A stretch of DNA of 5,893 nt from Candidatus Hydrogenedentota bacterium (lineage in GTDB: Bacteria > Hydrogenedentota > Hydrogenedentia > Hydrogenedentales > CAITNO01), in contig JAKPUV010001339.1 of the NCBI GenBank assembly GCA_029554925.1, positions 1-5,893 of the forward strand, given 5' to 3'. Positions 4,898 to 5,893 of the stretch are shown here, piece by piece. Position 1 is the first letter of the stretch. Each line of letters starts with the position of its first letter. A model generated the notes under the pieces. It had not been told where the DNA came from and made no database searches. It worked only from the letters and a program-made list of their open reading frames with translations. The position numbers were made by a program, and so were the translations under genes.

Positions 4898-5893
4898 ATG
4901 GACGAGCGGACCGTGTACCACATGATCGGCCACGGGCACATTGACCCCGTGTGGCTCTGGCGCTGGACCGAGGGCTACGAGGAGGTGCGCGCCACCTTCC
5001 GCAGCGCGCTGGCCCGCATGGACGAGACGCCGGAATTCCGGTTCACCGCCAGCAGCGCCTGCTTCTACCAGTGGCTCAAGGACACGGAGCCGGCGCTGTT
5101 CGAGGCCGTGCGCCGCCGGGTCGCGGAGGGCCGCTGGGAGCTGGCCGGGGGCATGTGGGTCGAGCCGGACTGCAACCTCCCCTGCGGCGAGTCCTTCATC
5201 CGCCACGGCGTCTACTCCCAGCGCTTCTTCCAGGAGCACTTCGGCCGCCGCGCCCGGGTGGCCTTCAACCCCGACAGTTTCGGCCACGCGGGCACGCTGC
5301 CGCAGATACTCCTGAAACTCGGCATGGACGCCTATGTCTTCATGCGCCCGGACCCGGTGCGCGAGCGGGACTACCCCGGCGGAAACACCTTCTGGTGGGA
5401 GTCCGCCGACGGCAGCCGCGTGCTGGCGTGCAACCTCCCCCTCTGCTACAACGCCACGGCGGAGGAGCTGCGCGCCCGGTTCCGCGACCTGCCCGCCTAC
5501 CCCCACCTGGTTCCCGGCCAGCGCGACGTGCTGTGCTTCTTCGGCGTGGGCAACCACGGCGGCGGCCCCACGAAGGAGTCCATCGCGTTCATCCAGGAGA
5601 CGCAGTGCGCGGACGGCGGGCCGGAACTGCGGTTCTCCACGCTGGAGGCCTATTTTGACGCGTTCAAGGCCCGCACCCCGGCGGCCGCGGTGCCGGTGGC
5701 GCGCGCGGAGCTCCAGCACCACGCGCGGGGCTGCTACAGCGCGCACTCGGAAATCAAGCGGCTCAACCGGCAGGTGGAGCACGCCCTCATGACGGCGGAG
5801 CGTTTCGCCACCCTGGGGTGGCTCATGGGGGCCTTCCCCTACCCCTCCTCGCAGCTGGAAAAGTCCTGGAAGGACCTCCTGTTCAACCAGTTC
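4898..5893 (+). CDS. Alpha-mannosidase, glycoside hydrolase family 38 (3' end outside window)
   Basis: 332 codons are visible; the frame is still open at the window end. The start is well supported by GGGGAGG (4884-4890) 7 nt before the ATG, and the protein enters the catalytic domain almost at once. GHGHIDPVWLW at 11-21 gives metal ligands His14 and Asp16. FNPDSFGHAGTLPQIL gives the probable nucleophile and metal ligand Asp126. Further GH38 blocks are FFGVGNHGGGPT at about 214-225 and QHHARGCYSAHSEIK at 273-287, where His275 would be the remaining metal ligand. The last visible residues (WKDLLFNQF) lead into the conserved FHD segment, which is cut by the edge. It should remove alpha-linked mannose with retention, using zinc. 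No signal peptide is present, so it probably acts in the cytoplasm on imported oligosaccharides. The missing part would hold the helical and C-terminal beta domains of a roughly 800-1000 residue enzyme. Confidence 0.95.
   Translation, partial: MDERTVYHMIGHGHIDPVWLWRWTEGYEEVRATFRSALARMDETPEFRFTASSACFYQWLKDTEPALFEAVRRRVAEGRWELAGGMWVEPDCNLPCGESFIRHGVYSQRFFQEHFGRRARVAFNPDSFGHAGTLPQILLKLGMDAYVFMRPDPVRERDYPGGNTFWWESADGSRVLACNLPLCYNATAEELRARFRDLPAYPHLVPGQRDVLCFFGVGNHGGGPTKESIAFIQETQCADGGPELRFSTLEAYFDAFKARTPAAAVPVARAELQHHARGCYSAHSEIKRLNRQVEHALMTAERFATLGWLMGAFPYPSSQLEKSWKDLLFNQF

Noticed and set aside
4951..5658. Plus-strand 235-codon frame inside the mannosidase gene (also the frames at 4941 and 5334).
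   Set aside because: These are out-of-frame shadows; the GH38 motifs lie in the continuous frame starting at 4898, which runs off the window end.
1478..5782. A minus-strand open frame of 1434 codons that extends xylA about 3 kb upstream of its real start.
   Set aside because: Only the last 438 residues are xylose isomerase. The rest is antisense to apt, HAD and GH38, whose codons are in the same register; antisense stops would need TTA, CTA or TCA codons, which this GC-rich coding avoids. The RBS-supported ATG at 2794 is the true start.

Overview
This is a G+C-rich bacterial window (about two thirds G+C by eye, with strong third-position G/C bias). It carries four complete genes and two genes cut by the window edges. 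The contents suggest a saccharolytic heterotroph: a retaining-type (beta/alpha)8 glycoside hydrolase, a class II xylose isomerase, a HAD phosphatase and a GH38 alpha-mannosidase, together with adenine phosphoribosyltransferase and a small thioredoxin-fold [2Fe-2S] protein. The style (very high GC, isolated glycosidases, short gene runs) would fit a Planctomycetes, Lentisphaerae or Hydrogenedentes-like bacterium. That placement is an impression and no marker gene here proves it. I see no rRNA, tRNA, mobile element, CRISPR array or integration signature.

Layout: 1-1407 (+) is the C-terminal part of a glycoside hydrolase. It converges on xylA (1478-2794, -) with only 70 nt between the stop codons, and that gap holds a strong intrinsic terminator oriented for xylA. 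A 197-nt divergent intergenic region (2795-2991) holds a good sigma70-like promoter and a leader hairpin for xylA, then the ribosome binding site of a small ferredoxin-like gene (2992-3267, +). After it come apt (3383-3910), a HAD phosphatase (3983-4819) and the start of a GH38 alpha-mannosidase (4898 to the window end). These last three are co-oriented, each has its own ribosome binding site, and they are separated by 72-78 nt spacers containing GC-rich hairpins. An extended -10 promoter candidate precedes apt. No gap exceeds 200 nt.

How the genes fit together (inference): the two glycosidases would release monosaccharides, xylA would isomerise an aldose (xylose or glucose) to the ketose, and the HAD enzyme could act on a sugar phosphate or on phosphoglycolate-like by-products. 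apt is purine salvage and the ferredoxin-like protein is a redox or scaffold protein; both look like housekeeping neighbours. xylA is a self-contained, single-gene transcription unit with its own promoter and terminator. I found no convincing undescribed system. The points most worth checking are the missing Asn before the putative acid/base Glu of the first glycosidase, the cysteine-rich small Fe-S protein, and possible operator palindromes upstream of xylA.
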